From NCBI GenBank assembly GCA_037074705.1, contig CM073591.1, positions 5,820,087 to 5,884,086 on the forward strand: DNA of 64,000 nt, given 5' to 3'. Positions 23,098 to 33,897 of this stretch are shown piece after piece. Origin of the DNA: Zhengitettix transpicula (Eukaryota; Arthropoda; Insecta; Orthoptera; Tetrigidae). Below the pieces are notes generated by a model. That model had not been told where the DNA came from, did no database searches, and was given only the letters and a program-made list of their open reading frames with translations. Positions within the stretch are counted from its first letter, which is position 1; each line of letters opens with the position of its first letter. The position numbers were made by a program, and so were the translations under genes.

Positions 23098-26000
23098 CTG
23101 CGGACGAGATCAAGATTGTAAGTTTCCAAGATGGCGGACCTCCGTTGCACGTGGCGACGCCATCTTGCAGAGTCTCTTAATAGCAGTTATGTTTCACCTT
23201 CTTATTATTATTAATTTTCAATAACAAACCACAGATTTTTCTATTTCAAGACCCCTTTTACTCGCGCTTCGTTTAATTCTCTCTGAGCGTGTGTGTGCGT
23301 GTGTGTTGTTGCAGGGTCGCTGACTCTTCTCCTTGCTTTGGCCGCGGGTTTCATTCACCGTATCTTAAAAATTTGTTTTTTTTTGTTCAACTGCGCTGCC
23401 TTCGACTCTTTTGTTTTACTGTTGAACTTATTTGCTCCTTTTAACGTCTTGCGTGACTTTTGACAGTTCCGCGGCCGTGACGTGTGTGTGTGTGTGTGTG
23501 TGTCACCGTGTGTTACCTTCACGTCTGCGTTGCCTGAATTAACTTTCTCAGGATCCCTGTACGCGAATTGTTTGCCTTTAGGTCTTTAAGTTCTTTGCTG
23601 TCTCACTAGCATCTTCATACAGGTTATGGGCCCAGGCCCGTGCCAGTGTTTCCTTCATCTAGCTTTTTTTAAAATATCTTTATTATCTAACTGTCGCCCT
23701 CTCTTCCTCTCTGTGGCACGTGGCGGCGTTGCCCGGGTGATTATTTACGCAAGCTCCGACAAAGTATTTATTTATACATTGATCACGAAGTGCAGAGGGT
23801 TGCTAATTACGTCATCAGTGCCTTGAGAGACGCTGGAATACTCAAGCTAGTGCCTTAAGAGCGTCAAAGGTACTCTTGGTGTAGAGACTCAACGCAATAC
23901 TCCTGAAGAGTCCTGATACAGCCACAAGTGTACAAGGGCTAGTTTAAGAGAGTCAAGTACACTCCCAGGGTCAGCGACCTTAAGAGGGTCAGGAATACTC
24001 CCGGGGCCTTGTGCGACCTTAAGAGAGTCAGAGACATTACCACAAGCAATATTCCCCGGTACCCTGAGAGAGTCTAAGATACTCCGGAATCGTAGAAGAG
24101 TGCCCGCCCCCTGCCACCCCCACAGCGTTTGTTCCTGTACCGTACGTGGCAACTGCACCTGTTTAATGCACATCATTGTTTTCCCCCCTCCCCCGCTCAC
24201 TCCTGGGGGTTGCACAACAACTTCACCGTGCGCAAGTTGAAAGTCATAATTAAACTCAGCTACGTCCATAAGCCTGGCTTCGACTCCAACCTCGGGCCTA
24301 AGGATGCTCGCCTCCCGTGCCCAGGAAAGGAATTGAAAATATACAACATCGGGAGAAACACTATCAATCTCTTTGACCCGCTATCTTTATATTTACCCGA
24401 CGCAAACATCGGCCGTTGTGGCACGTTTGAAAATTTCCAACCCCTTCGCTACTCGTGTCTCACCCCCACAGTGTTTGTTCCCTGGTCGCAAGGAGCGCGC
24501 CACAGGTGTGTAAGGGACACGCACACTCTGTATATTTGATGAATTAGGGAGACAATCTTATGATTTGTTATCACTGGAGAAGATGGCGTCGTACCTTGAG
24601 GAAGGTCTCCCTGGACAGGACGTAGAACTTGCCCCCCGTGAGCCTCAGCGGCCGCTTGCAGCGCTCCATGACGATCCTCAGACTCGCCCTGAGCGGCGCG
24701 CGCGTCGCGGTCCAGTCGCAGGTGTACGCGGAGAAGAGCAGGCGCTCGCTCTGTGAGGCAGGACGCACACGTGACACACTCTGTGACAGGGGTGACGTCA
24801 TCAAGGGACGGCGACACTCACCTCCTCGATGACGTCGTGGCCGTACCAGCAGAAGAGGAACACCTGCGCCACCATCGCGGCCAGGAACGACACGTACTTG
24901 AGCAGCCACGCCGTGTCCGTGATCTGAAAACAACAACCACGTGGGTCGCCAAGATGGCGGCGGACTCCTGCCTCAACCTTGCTCCGGGAGAGCAACACAG
25001 GCTTCAGGCAACGCTCGTGGCAATGACGCGGTCATTGACGTCATACTAACTATTAATGTCTTAGTACCTTAACAAAAATACTCCCGGGGCGTTGAGAGAG
25101 TCAAAGACGTTCTGGGAATCCTCAGAGAGACTCCTGAGGTACCCTGATGAGTCAGAAGGACTACCTTAAGAGGATCACGAATACTCCCTTTTTTGGGGGC
25201 CGGGGAGGGCAACAGGCTACATGAGGCTAATCCACATGGCGGCAACTCCCCTTTAATAGCATAGGAAAGGGATTTGAAAGGGGGGATGCGGCAGGGTAGA
25301 GGAAGGTAGCCAAGGGTTAACCAGGGCCCCCGGGCTATGGTTTAAGGATCCTACCTTGCAATCGCCTAAAAGTAATGCAGGACAAACCCTAGAAAACCTG
25401 CATCAGGAATGTCGGACATTGGGTACTTGTCCCACGCCCTTCCGTGGGTGGCGGGAGAGGAGTTTGCTGTGAGGACGCAGCATTCCCTTCTCCGTGCCCT
25501 CAACCAGTTAGGAGGTAGCTGGCAGACTGTTCCAGTGGGAGCAGAGAACAAATCTTACCGTATGCTCCAACGTCTGCGACCCCGCAACACTCACCTCTCA
25601 AAACAAGGCAGGCATCGGTTTGTGGGAACCTTAGTTGAAGAAACGAGAGAGAGGAGGAGACATCCCCAAAGGTGTCCCCTTCCTGTCTCTCTTACAAGGT
25701 TCTGACTGCGAGACAACAGCCCCCGCAGACATTCCCGGGGTCTTGGCCGCTCGCTCATGGCATGGGCGCTACAAACACGCGGGGTTGGTCCTGGCGGTGA
25801 ATGAAATGGCCGATGACGTCACCGCTTCACGCGTTCGGTTTTGGTTTAGAAAATAAATTTTATAATTTAACCTTTTGTACTCAAGGGCTCCGGAGCGGAG
25901 CCATTTTAAATTGCCTTCAAGCTCGAGGGCTCCGCTACGGAGGGTTAATAATATGTATGTCCGCTAGTGTCGGCGTTGATGATCTTCCACGCCACGTCAC

Positions 26001-29000
26001 GTCTTCACCTGCCTCGTTCCTTTTGTTTTATTTTATTTCTTTACTTTTCTCTGGCTCGCACCTGAAGGAAGCCTGCGCTCTCGCAGGCAGAACCTCGTAG
26101 GAGAGACAGGAAGGTGCTACCTTTGGGGATGCCTCCTCCTCTCTCCGTTTTTGAACTAAGGTTCCCACGTGCCGAGGCCTGTTTTGAGAGGTGAATGTTC
26201 CGGGGTCTCAGACCGTGAGGATACGGTAAGACTTGTTCGCTGCTCCCATTGGAACATTTGGCCAGCTGCCTCCCAAACTAGTCGAGGCACGGAGAAGGGA
26301 AATGCTGCGTCCCCACAGTCAACCCCTCTCCCGCCATCCAGGGAAGGGCGTGGGACAAGTACTAAATGCCCGACCTACCTGACGCAGGTTTTTCTAGGGT
26401 TCGTCCTGCGTCACTTTGAAGCGAATTGCCGGGTAGGATCCTTAAACCATATCCCAGGGGCCCTAGTTAACCCTTGGCTACCTTCCTCCACCCTTCCGCA
26501 TCCCCCCTTTCACATCCCTTCTTATGCTATTAAAGGGGAGTTGCCACCACGTGGATTAGCCTGTTACCGTAAAACAAAAATTCTGTGGCTCGCCTTCCTA
26601 TTTACAGACACCGCAACACCCGAATAGCAACGTCGCCGCGCGGCTCTGTCGCGACACTTTTCTGAACCGCCGCCATCTTGTCCTCGCGGACCGCCATTGT
26701 CCAAAGTATGCACAGTTAGTCAAGAACACGACGACGGACTCACCCCCGCCGTGGCCAGGAACGTGCTGAGGCTGACGGTGATGACGTTGCAGAAGAACTG
26801 CCCCAGCACGACGGGGCTGATGACGTCACTCAGGTCCTGCACGCAGCTGCCGGGGGGTGAAACAGACGGGAATCCTCAGGCATACAGACATACAATACAT
26901 ACATGCATACGTCGTTACAGAGGAAAACAACAAGCAAAAAATACTACAGTGAAAATGAAACATCCACGCGTAAAGGCGATTCTGCGGCTAGTCAGCGCGA
27001 CGCTGATGACGTCACTGCAGACACGACGCTGATGACGTCACTGCAAAAACCTTCGCCACCGCCGTGATGTCATGAGCGTCGTGCTGGTGACGTCATCAAG
27101 CAAGTCTCTGTTCCTCAAGCGTTACTTGCTTCGAGACTGGAGATTTCTGGGTAAAGGTCCTTAATTTATAAATCGGATTTCGTCGACAAGAAATTTGTAT
27201 TAGACGGAGACTCTCATCTAGCGGTTGTTCGCGAATATTATAGAAAAAAAAATTAGGTTGGTTAGTAGGTTAAGGTTAGAATAGGAAAGAAAGGTTGGAT
27301 ATTAACGAAAGGAATCAAAATAAAGAGGATAGAGAGGAAAGAAAGTTAAGAAATGAAAAAATAAGGATAAAAGAGGAAGGTAAGACTGAGAGGAAAGGAA
27401 AATCAAGAAAAGATTGAAAGGAACGTCAAAGGAAAAGAAACCTGGCGATGTCCAGGTGGAAGCTGACGACGTCCTTGAGCCTCCGCGGGTCGTCCCTGAG
27501 GATGAGGTTGAGCACGCGCAGCTGCCCCGACACGCAGATGACGAGCCGCGTGTAGAACACGTCCAGCAGGCACGTGCACGCGTAGCCGTAGAAGATGGCC
27601 GTCACGACGGCGCCGTAGCAGATCCCGAAGACGAGTCCGTCGGCGCGCTCCAGCAGCGGCCCCGGCACCAGCACCTTGGCCGGGAGGTCCCTCTGGAGGC
27701 GGCAGCGGAAGTCCGCGGGGCCGGCGCAGGCCGTGCTGGGCCTCAGGAGTGGCAGCGACGCGCACGACACGAACGCCACCAGCCCCACCAGCATGTACGT
27801 GACCGTCACCACCACGCCGCGGCGCTGGCTGTGTTGCCACGTCGCCACCACGGCGCGGTCGCAGGCGCCTCGGCCCGCGTACGTCTGCAACACGTGATGA
27901 CGTCATCGCACAGTCATCAACCCTCGCGCCAAGTCCGGGGGACAGACTATCCCTGGAGCCAGGTCAGGTGCAGGGACGAACTTTCCTGCCATGTGAGACA
28001 GGAACCCGCGGCAACCGTAGTTCCCGAGGCGTTTGCTCCACCGCGGCAGAACGCAGGAGTGACAACAGTCAAGGTCATCACACCTAATTACTACACATTC
28101 AATGCACCGAGTTGCCTCTGTGACGTCATGCAAGGACGAACATCCAGGCTTAGGGAAAAGGCCGAAAGTTCCTGATTGGACGTTATTCTTATTATTATAT
28201 CTCAGGAGTGAAGAAGGGGCTTTAATTTTTCATCGAAATATTTATATATATTTTATACATCTATAAAAAATTATTTTATAAATAATTTTTTTAAAAAAAA
28301 GGAAATAAACAGCAAGAGAAGCTGTGGACGTGCGCGTCGACGTCAATGGTCCGTGAGGCGCTTAAACACTCCAGCGACTGATCTCGCTTGAGACGAGACA
28401 CGGAATCGCCGTTGGTTAAGGTGGAGACACGCTGCTATCACGTCACGTCACGTGCCGGCGTGACTGCGACCTGTCACGTCACGTCTGTGCAGCTATCAGT
28501 CGGACATCACGCCTCCAGTCTAGCACCAAGTACACTAGAGACAGTGACGTGGAATATTCCAGAGATGCTGCTTTCTCGTGTCACGTGTGGGGGATTTTAA
28601 ATATCACACTCGAGGCTCGTGTGGCGCTGTTAAATAACAGTGACAGGCCCTGCCTGCGAGAGTAAGGCACGTGACTGAGTAGGGCTGAGATTCAGCCACA
28701 TGACGATGACTCGTGAATTGCAGGTGATTGTTTGAAACCCCCAAAAGTGCGTTAGAAAGAGGATTAAATCCTCCACAACTTTCCTCCTATGAGAAATTAG
28801 TGCAGCAGCGGCCATTGTGGAGACATCAGGAGTCACGCCTTCATAATGCTGAGGTTTCAACAGTAAATCATAACACCTGAGGGTGATTAAGTGACATAAT
28901 CCTGATGTTCTACGGGGGACCAGGGATCCTCAGGCGCCTGTAGTGACGTCGGAAAACAGAACACAGACTGTGACGTGGGCGTGACGTCAGAGCCTGGATC

Positions 29001-29365
29001 ACGTGACGTGACGGGAGGGACTTGACGTGACGCACCCGCATGTTGAGGTCCAGCTTGCGGACGAGCCCCGCGACTATTGCGCGCGTGCGGAAGAAGTTGC
29101 AGATCTTGAAGACGGCCATGACGTAGGCCACGGCGAGGCACAGGTTGACGGTGACGTCGTCCAGGTCGCCCCAGTCCTGGACCACGGCCAGCAGCTGCGC
29201 CACCACGAACAGCGACTCCAGCACGAGCACGGCCCCGCTGTAGCCCAGGTACAACCTGCCCCCGGAGGGCGGCCACAGAGCCACGAGGCGCATCAGGAGG
29301 CGGTTCAGGCGCAGGTCCACGCGGCACTCGGAACCTGCGGGAACAGTCAAGCATCCGGTCTGCAT
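23035..29365 (-). CDS. insect odorant receptor (7tm_6), six exons
   Basis: Olfactory receptor subunit, expected in the dendritic membrane of olfactory neurons as a ligand-gated channel with the co-receptor Orco. Joining exons 29036-29365, 27442-27884, 26744-26846, 24822-24923, 24595-24750 and 23035-23097 gives 1,197 bp, about 398 aa with no internal stop, the normal family length. Signatures: N-terminal LNRLLMRLVALWPP; hydrophobic segments through exons 1-4; FCWYGHDVIEE; SERLLFSAYTCDW; KRPLRLTGGKFYVLSRETF; and the terminal LLNASLSYFAVLRQ. Five introns have GT-AG ends; four are phase 0 and one (exon 2/3) is phase 2. The ATG at 29365 is the only upstream Met, but CCCGCAG just before 29334 could be an acceptor, so a separate first exon is possible. 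The gene is GC-rich and converges on the cadherin. Its ligand is unknown. Confidence 0.88.
23826..24110 (+). repeat. degenerate tandem repeat, unit about 40 bp, in receptor intron 5
   Basis: Six to seven imperfect units follow the pattern CCTTAAGAGAGTCA then GGAATACTCCCGGGG. A shorter stretch of the same units occurs in intron 3. Confidence 0.6.
24115..24545 (-). repeat. Helitron-like dispersed repeat, copy H3
   Basis: The minus strand reads CTTGCGACCAGGGAACAAAC, ACTGTGGGGGTGAGACACG, AACGGCCGATGTTTGCGTCG, GATTGATAGTGTTTCTCCCG, GGTTGGAGTCGAAGCC and GCTGAGTTTAATTATGAC, the conserved blocks of the family in order. It lies within receptor intron 5, with a second short fragment at 24115-24135. 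Confidence 0.75.
24595..24750 (-). CDS. odorant receptor exon 5
   Basis: Acceptor CCTCACAG, donor AAG|GTACGA, phase 0, 52 codons. It encodes SERLLFSAYTCDW, LRIVMERCKRPLRLTGGKFY and VLSRETFLK. SxxLxxAxYxxDW and RPxxLTxGKFYxLS are the strongest family motifs. Confidence 0.95.
24822..24923 (-). CDS. odorant receptor exon 4
   Basis: Acceptor TTTTCAG, donor GAG|GTGAGT, phase 0 on both sides, 34 codons. It encodes TDTAWLLKYVSFLAAMVAQV and FLFCWYGHDVIEE; the CWYGxxxxEE motif at the end of TM6 is an OR hallmark. Confidence 0.92.
25055..25190 (+). repeat. second cluster of the 40-bp tandem units, receptor intron 3
   Basis: Three to four units of the TTAAGAGAGTCA / GAATACTCCC pattern seen at 23826-24110. 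The spread of the same satellite to two introns suggests local duplication or gene conversion. Confidence 0.5.
25195..25760 (+). repeat. dispersed family D, copy D1
   Basis: Conserved blocks: CAGGCTACATGAGG, CTTTAATAGCATAGGAA, GGTAGCCAAGGGTTAA, GGGCTATGGTTTAAGGATCC, GAAAACCTGCATCAGG, GGGTACTTGTCCCACGCCCT, GACGCAGCATTCCCTTCTCC, CACCTCTCAAAACA and GAGAGGAGGAGACATCCCCA. Several short ORFs are shared only by accident; no protein family is recognised. With D2 it forms an inverted pair inside receptor intron 3. Confidence 0.8.
26045..26585 (-). repeat. dispersed family D, copy D2 (inverted relative to D1)
   Basis: The same blocks as D1 occur in reverse order and orientation across about 540 bp, separated from D1 by about 290 bp that contains the hairpin GGCTCCG-GAG-CGGAGCC. 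The pre-mRNA of the receptor could fold this pair into a long duplex. Confidence 0.8.
26744..26846 (-). CDS. odorant receptor exon 3
   Basis: Acceptor CCCCGGCAG, donor GGGG|GTGAGT, entering in phase 2 and leaving in phase 0. It encodes CVQDLSDVISPVVLGQFFCN then VITVSLSTFLATAG. DLxDxxSPxxLxQFFxN is the conserved start of TM5-6 in insect ORs. Confidence 0.85.
27442..27884 (-). CDS. odorant receptor exon 2
   Basis: Acceptor GTGTTGCAG, phase 0; donor GCCAG|GTTTCT, phase 2. It encodes TYAGRGACDRAVVATWQHSQ, the hydrophobic segment VTYMLVGLVAFVSCASLPLL, a Cys-containing loop, a second hydrophobic stretch (FGICYGAVVTAIFYGYACTC) and LRVLNLILRDDPRRLKDVV, the usual intracellular segment before TM5. The antisense 253-codon ORF is a shadow caused by high GC. 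Confidence 0.88.
28380..28975 (+). repeat. duplicated block, copy 1, in receptor intron 1
   Basis: It shares with 30870-31400 GTGACAGGCCCTGCCTG, GAGAAATTAGTGCAGCAGCG, ACGCCTTCATAATGCTGAGG, TTTCAACAGTAAAT and TCAGGCGCCTGTARTGACGT in the same order. Its right part is related to the right arm of family F (AATTAAATCCTCCACAAC, GCGGCCATT). It ends within 60 bp of receptor exon 1. Confidence 0.7.
29036..29365 (-). CDS. odorant receptor exon 1
   Basis: It encodes MQTGCLTVPAGSECRVDLRL, then NRLLMRLVALWPP, two hydrophobic segments (LYLGYSGAVLVLESLFVVAQ; VNLCLAVAYVMAVFKICNFF) and VRKLDLNMR. The donor CGG|GTGCGT is phase 0. The first eleven residues are uncertain because an alternative acceptor sits at 29335/29334. 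Confidence 0.82.
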
Positions 29366-29399
29366 CACTTCCCCGACGTCACGTTCAAATCAAACGCCA

Positions 29400-29900
29400 A
29401 ATAGCAAAAAAATAAATAGGACAGGAAAAAACTGCAAGAATTTTCCTTCAAGAATTTTCGTAGAAAGTCCTCTAACGGGAAGAAAATCTGGGGGATACAG
29501 GCTGGAGTGAAGTGAAGTGCTCCGTTATTAATCTTGCCTGGTCAGATCGATGTTAATTCTTACATTAACGTTTTCAAAATTGTCTTTTAATTAATATAAT
29601 TCTATATGCATGTGTTTATAGTTGAAATAATGTTCTAAAAACTAGCTGATATATTTAAAGTAATTATATTAATTTATTCTAATTTTTAATATAATGCATG
29701 CAGCACAGCGCAAACTGCCCATTTGTCACGTGACAGGCCTGAAGCACGTTGGCGACGTCACTGGGCCTGCGACTTAGGCAACCTCTTCGACGGCGCTGTC
29801 GTGCGGGCGCGACTACGTTCCAGGCGCACCTAACCTCGCTAACTGTCTGGGAATCGTGACGTCACAGCCGTGTCGAAGCCCTTCACGCGGGCGAGAATCA
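29400..29900. other. receptor upstream flank, nothing recognised
   Basis: An AT-rich segment (29.5-29.7 kb) is followed by a CpG-rich one. No TATA box or other promoter element can be assigned with confidence. Confidence 0.35.
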
Positions 29901-29909
29901 CGTCGAGGG

Positions 29910-30220
29910 GTGGACTTTGCAATGCTGCGTCCCCACAGCGAACCCCGCATATCCAGGGAAAGGCGTGAGACAAGTATCAGTATCGTGCAGGTTCTCGGCT
30001 ACGTTGCTGTAGCAGTTAAAGTCATGCAGCCCGACACGATGTACGGGCAAGCTTCTTGGCTCTGGTCTCCCGCAGGTGGAACCTTACAGGACGGTTGGAA
30101 CAGGCCGCATCGCTGCTTTTCACTTAATGTTCCCACACGCCGAGTTTTGAGACATTGAATAAGACCGTAGAGTTGTCCTCTGTTCCCATTGGAGCCTGAT
30201 TACGTAGTCGAGGCCTGAGA
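29910..30220 (-). repeat. diverged family D fragment
   Basis: AATGCTGCGTCCCCACAGC, CATCCAGGG-like and GTGAGACAAGTATC blocks, and CACACGCCGAGTTTTGAGA, match the 3' half of family D in minus orientation but at lower identity. Confidence 0.5.
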
Positions 30221-30759
30221 GGAGGAGGAGCGCACGACACATGCCCAGCGTCCAGACACGGTTCGTCCCTCAATCACTGTAGGGTAAACGCCAGGCGCTC
30301 ACGAACCTTGGTGAGCCTCGAGAGCTGGTGCAGGGAAGGCAGCAGAGACACTGGGCCTTCAGACTCGCGGGCTCCGGTTATGGAACAATGGTGGCACGTC
30401 AGAGACACGCGCGGCTCTCAAGGGAGGCGGACAAAGGGCAGCTCCTATGGTCAGAGCACGGCTCCTCTACCTATCAATCTACTAGATGATAGAAACCTTG
30501 TTCCTTCCTTCAGGTTGCAGTAATCTTCCGCGCGGGATATCGGAATATATTCACATGTGGTTTCCTCACTTTTATTTCATTGCAGCACAATGATTAATTG
30601 GTCACACACATATATTAAACACGTCTTATTTCGACCTCACAGCAATCAAAGATAATCACACCTTCACGAAGCCGCAGATTCCGCCCTACGACTCTCTCTG
30701 GATTCCAAGGATATTACAATTTAAATTGCTTGAATATCACATGTATTTCATTACAGGTG

Positions 30760-31400
30760 CTAAAAGAAAAGGCACACAAGGGCCTAGAGCGACACAACTG
30801 CACGAGTCACTTGACAAAACTCAAAAGCCAAGCTAAAGCGCAACGACAACGTGCAAGCAGAGATGTTAACTGCTACCAGTGGAAACACACTGCTATCACT
30901 GTCACGGTCTGTCACGTCACGTCACGGTCGTACATTCTAGTACCAAGTAAACTACAGACAGTGACGTGTGAATATTCCAGAGATGCTGCTGTCATGTGTC
31001 ACGTGTGGGGGATTCTAAATATCACACTCAAGGCTCGTGTGGCGTTGTTAAATAACAGTGACAGGCCCTGCCTGACTGAGTAGGGCTGAGAGATGGCAGA
31101 TTCAGCCACGTGATGATGACTCGTGAATTGTAGGTGATTGGTTGAAACCCCCAAATGGAGGTTAAAAGGACAATTAAATTCTCCACAAATTTCCTCCTAT
31201 GAGAAATTAGTGCAGCAGCGGCCATTGTGGAGCCATCAGGAGTTACGCCTTCATAATGCTGAGGTTTCAACAGTAAATAATAACACTTGAGGTGATGAAG
31301 TGACATAATCCTCTGCTCTACGGAGAGACAAAGTGACCAGGGACACTCAGGCGCCTGTAATGACGTCGGAAACAGAACAGAGTTATAGAAACGTGACACG
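30760..31400 (+). repeat. duplicated block, copy 2, upstream of the receptor
   Basis: Direct repeat of 28380-28975 at high similarity, preceded by GGCCTAGAGCGACACAACTG and CACTTGACAAAACTCAAAAG, a block also seen at 43505 and (diverged) at 22070 and 38760. Confidence 0.7.
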
Positions 31401-31589
31401 GCGTGACGTGATAGTGCGTGATAACGACGCAGACATTAAATCACGTGACAGAGCGTGACGTCACGGCGGCGTGTCTCCAACTTTACGTGCGTCAACTACG
31501 TCACTTTCACCAAACATCTTGCAAGAGAAAGACAATTCCAAGTTTCTCGTTAGTGTCACTTGTTATTTTATTCGACGTGACAACAACAG

Positions 31590-32175
31590 TTTGTTTCAGG
31601 GAAGCATGCGAGAGAATTCCCTCGCAGGTGAACCTCCTCAGAGATCTCTGGAGGAGGCTACACTTCGGGATGTCTCCTCCTCTCTCTGGTGTTTCTGAAC
31701 TAAGGTTCACTCACGCCGAGGCCTGTTCTGAGAGGTGAATGTTCCGGGGTCACAGACCTTGGGTAGACAAGGGTAAGACTTTTCCGTCGTTCCTATTCGA
31801 ACAGTCGGGCAGCTGCCTCCTAAACTGGTCGAGGCAAGGCGAGGGGAAAGCTGCGTCCCCACAGCAAACTCTTCTCCCGCCATCCAGTGAAGGGCGTGGG
31901 ACAAGTACGGACAGCCCGACCTACCTGATGCAGGTTTTTCTAGTGTTTTCCTTGCATCACTTTCAGGCGAATTGCCAGGTAGGATCCCAGGGGCCAAGTT
32001 AACCCTTGGTTACCTTGCTTTACCCTTCCGCATCCCCCCTTTCACTCCCTTTCTTATGCTATAAGAAGGGACTCGCCACCACGTGGTAAAACCCAGTAGA
32101 AGGCCTGACTGCACCTTCTTGTTCAACACTTTGTTTTCCTGTTTTTAAATAAATACTGTTACCATCGGTTGATTT
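31590..32175 (-). repeat. dispersed family D, copy D3
   Basis: Near-complete copy in minus orientation. Beyond the usual end it extends through ACAGGAAAACAAAGTGTTGA and TAACAGTATTTATTT, a segment shared with 40890-40940. The family is therefore longer than the core block. Confidence 0.75.
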
Positions 32176-32659
32176 TGTTCCGCCCTGTGGACTTAGCATA
32201 TATTTTTCTATACTGCCCCCTACATAAAAAAAAGGTTTCCCACCCTTCCTTTAGGTCTCACAGCTCACGGGGGCTGAGCAAAGCAAAGAATATAGTAACC
32301 TGCCTCAGGCGCAAGAAAATCTCTGGACACAAAGTTTCCATCGGCTGGAAAACATTAAAATAATTACTTTCCCGTAAACCTGATACTTGTAATGTGATAT
32401 TATAACTGATAATAATATATATACAAAGAGTCCAACGAACAAAGAGATTAGTTGAACCAGGCAAAGCTGCTGGAGGCAATATCATCTCTGATTTCGACCG
32501 TAATCCGTCAGAACGCGTTCGACGAAAAGCGAGGCAATTATTTTGAAATGGTTCCACGTGAAGCTGATTAATCCGCTCCCGATACTCAGAAAAAAACCAT
32601 TAAACTCCCCGCCCCACCTTCTCTAGGGAATATGGATTATATTGTTATCTGCGACTGGA

Positions 32660-32668
32660 GGCAGTCAA

Positions 32669-32706
<38 letters not shown>
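32660..32706. repeat. (TA)n microsatellite
   Basis: Uninterrupted alternating TA for about 35 bp, followed by AT-rich sequence and a small family D end (32763-32835, minus). Confidence 0.85.
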
Positions 32707-32708
<2 letters not shown>

Positions 32709-32884
32709 AAAGTATAACAAATAAATAAATTTGAAAGGAGAAATAAAAAAATCTAGTCTTCAGATCGCTTCCTATGCTATTAAAGGGGAGTTTCCAGCAT
32801 GTGGATTACCCTCGTGTAGCCTGGCTACACCTAAAACAATAATAAAAAACACCTGTATCAAACATTCCAACCACCAACGCTGGC

Positions 32885-33295
32885 AGTTAAATGTCAAGTT
32901 GAGTGTCTTAATTAAACTCAGCGACATCCGTAACCCAGGATTTGACTGGAATCTCAGTATATTGCGCGCTATTTTCTCTGTAACGCCCCTCCACCCCTAC
33001 CCGTAAAGGTTCTCCCCTCCAATGCTGTAAGGGGGTTGAAACTATACACGAACAACGTCTTGAGAAACACTATCAATGTCTTGGACCCCGAGAAAAATAT
33101 TTATCCGACTCAAATATCGGGCCGTTTAAGCATGTTTCAATATTTCCACCCCCCCCCCGCCCCCCGCCCCCCGCCCGTGGGGGTTGGTAGACGTGTCTCA
33201 CCCCCACAGTGTTTCTTTCCTGGTCGCAAGAGGAACACGTGTACAAAATTTGTGCGGAATTTGCTCCACAGATGTAGATTTGTGTAAAGAACACG

Positions 33296-33340
<45 letters not shown>
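32885..33340 (-). repeat. Helitron-like dispersed repeat, copy H4, with (GT)n at its 5' end
   Basis: On the minus strand the copy starts in a (GT)n run (33300-33337). It continues GTTCTTTACACAAATC, GGAGCAAATTCCGCACAAAT, TTGCGACCAGGAAAGAAACA, CTGTGGGGGTGAGACACGTC, GATATTTGAGTCGGATAAAT, TTGATAGTGTTTCTC, CCCTTACAGCATTGG and AGATTCCAGTCAAATCC. This shows that a microsatellite is the normal 5' boundary of the family. Confidence 0.8.
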
Positions 33341-33585
33341 TGGGAAGAAGATTAGTTGGATAATTATGATCTTAGTGTAATTAGAATACCTTGAGAATGA
33401 CGGCTGTTAAATCTTCTTTCTTGAAAAAAACAATAGATAATAAATATTACGAAGTTTTCCGAAGGCGGGGTCAAATTCTATCCCTTGGGGTTGACTGACA
33501 GAAAGCTAGGACAGGCGCGTTGTTTCATATCTGCGTCACAATCTCTTACGAAACAACAGATGTCTCTGGAGGCTGATGGTGAGAG

Positions 33586-33622
<37 letters not shown>
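33586..33622. repeat. (TA)n microsatellite
   Basis: About 17 uninterrupted TA dinucleotides. Flanking sequence shows no recognised gene. Confidence 0.9.
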
Positions 33623-33624
<2 letters not shown>

Positions 33625-33897
33625 CTTGAGTTGCGAAACCTGGAAGGTCTGTGAAACGCCTGAAGGAACAGATCTCGGGGATTTCGCACTCGAACAGGAT
33701 TTACGTTTCGATTGACTCCTTCTGAGACATTTTCACGCACGGAGTCAACCGAGAGCTGTCTGCGGTGGTCTGCGTCGGCACTCAGGAGCGTTCCACAGTG
33801 TCTGAGCAATGCCCTCGACGAGCGTCAAATGCACCTGAGGATTCGAAACCCCCGGACATTCTGGTTTGTCCCTGACCGCCATTTTGTCCCGGTCGTT

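Noticed and set aside
27414..28175. 253-codon plus-strand ORF
   Set aside because: Antisense shadow of odorant receptor exon 2 in GC-rich sequence; composition is biased and no domain is visible.
28887..29404. ORFs overlapping receptor exon 1 in other frames and on the plus strand
   Set aside because: They share the GC-rich exon but lack the hydrophobic segments and OR motifs of the accepted frame.
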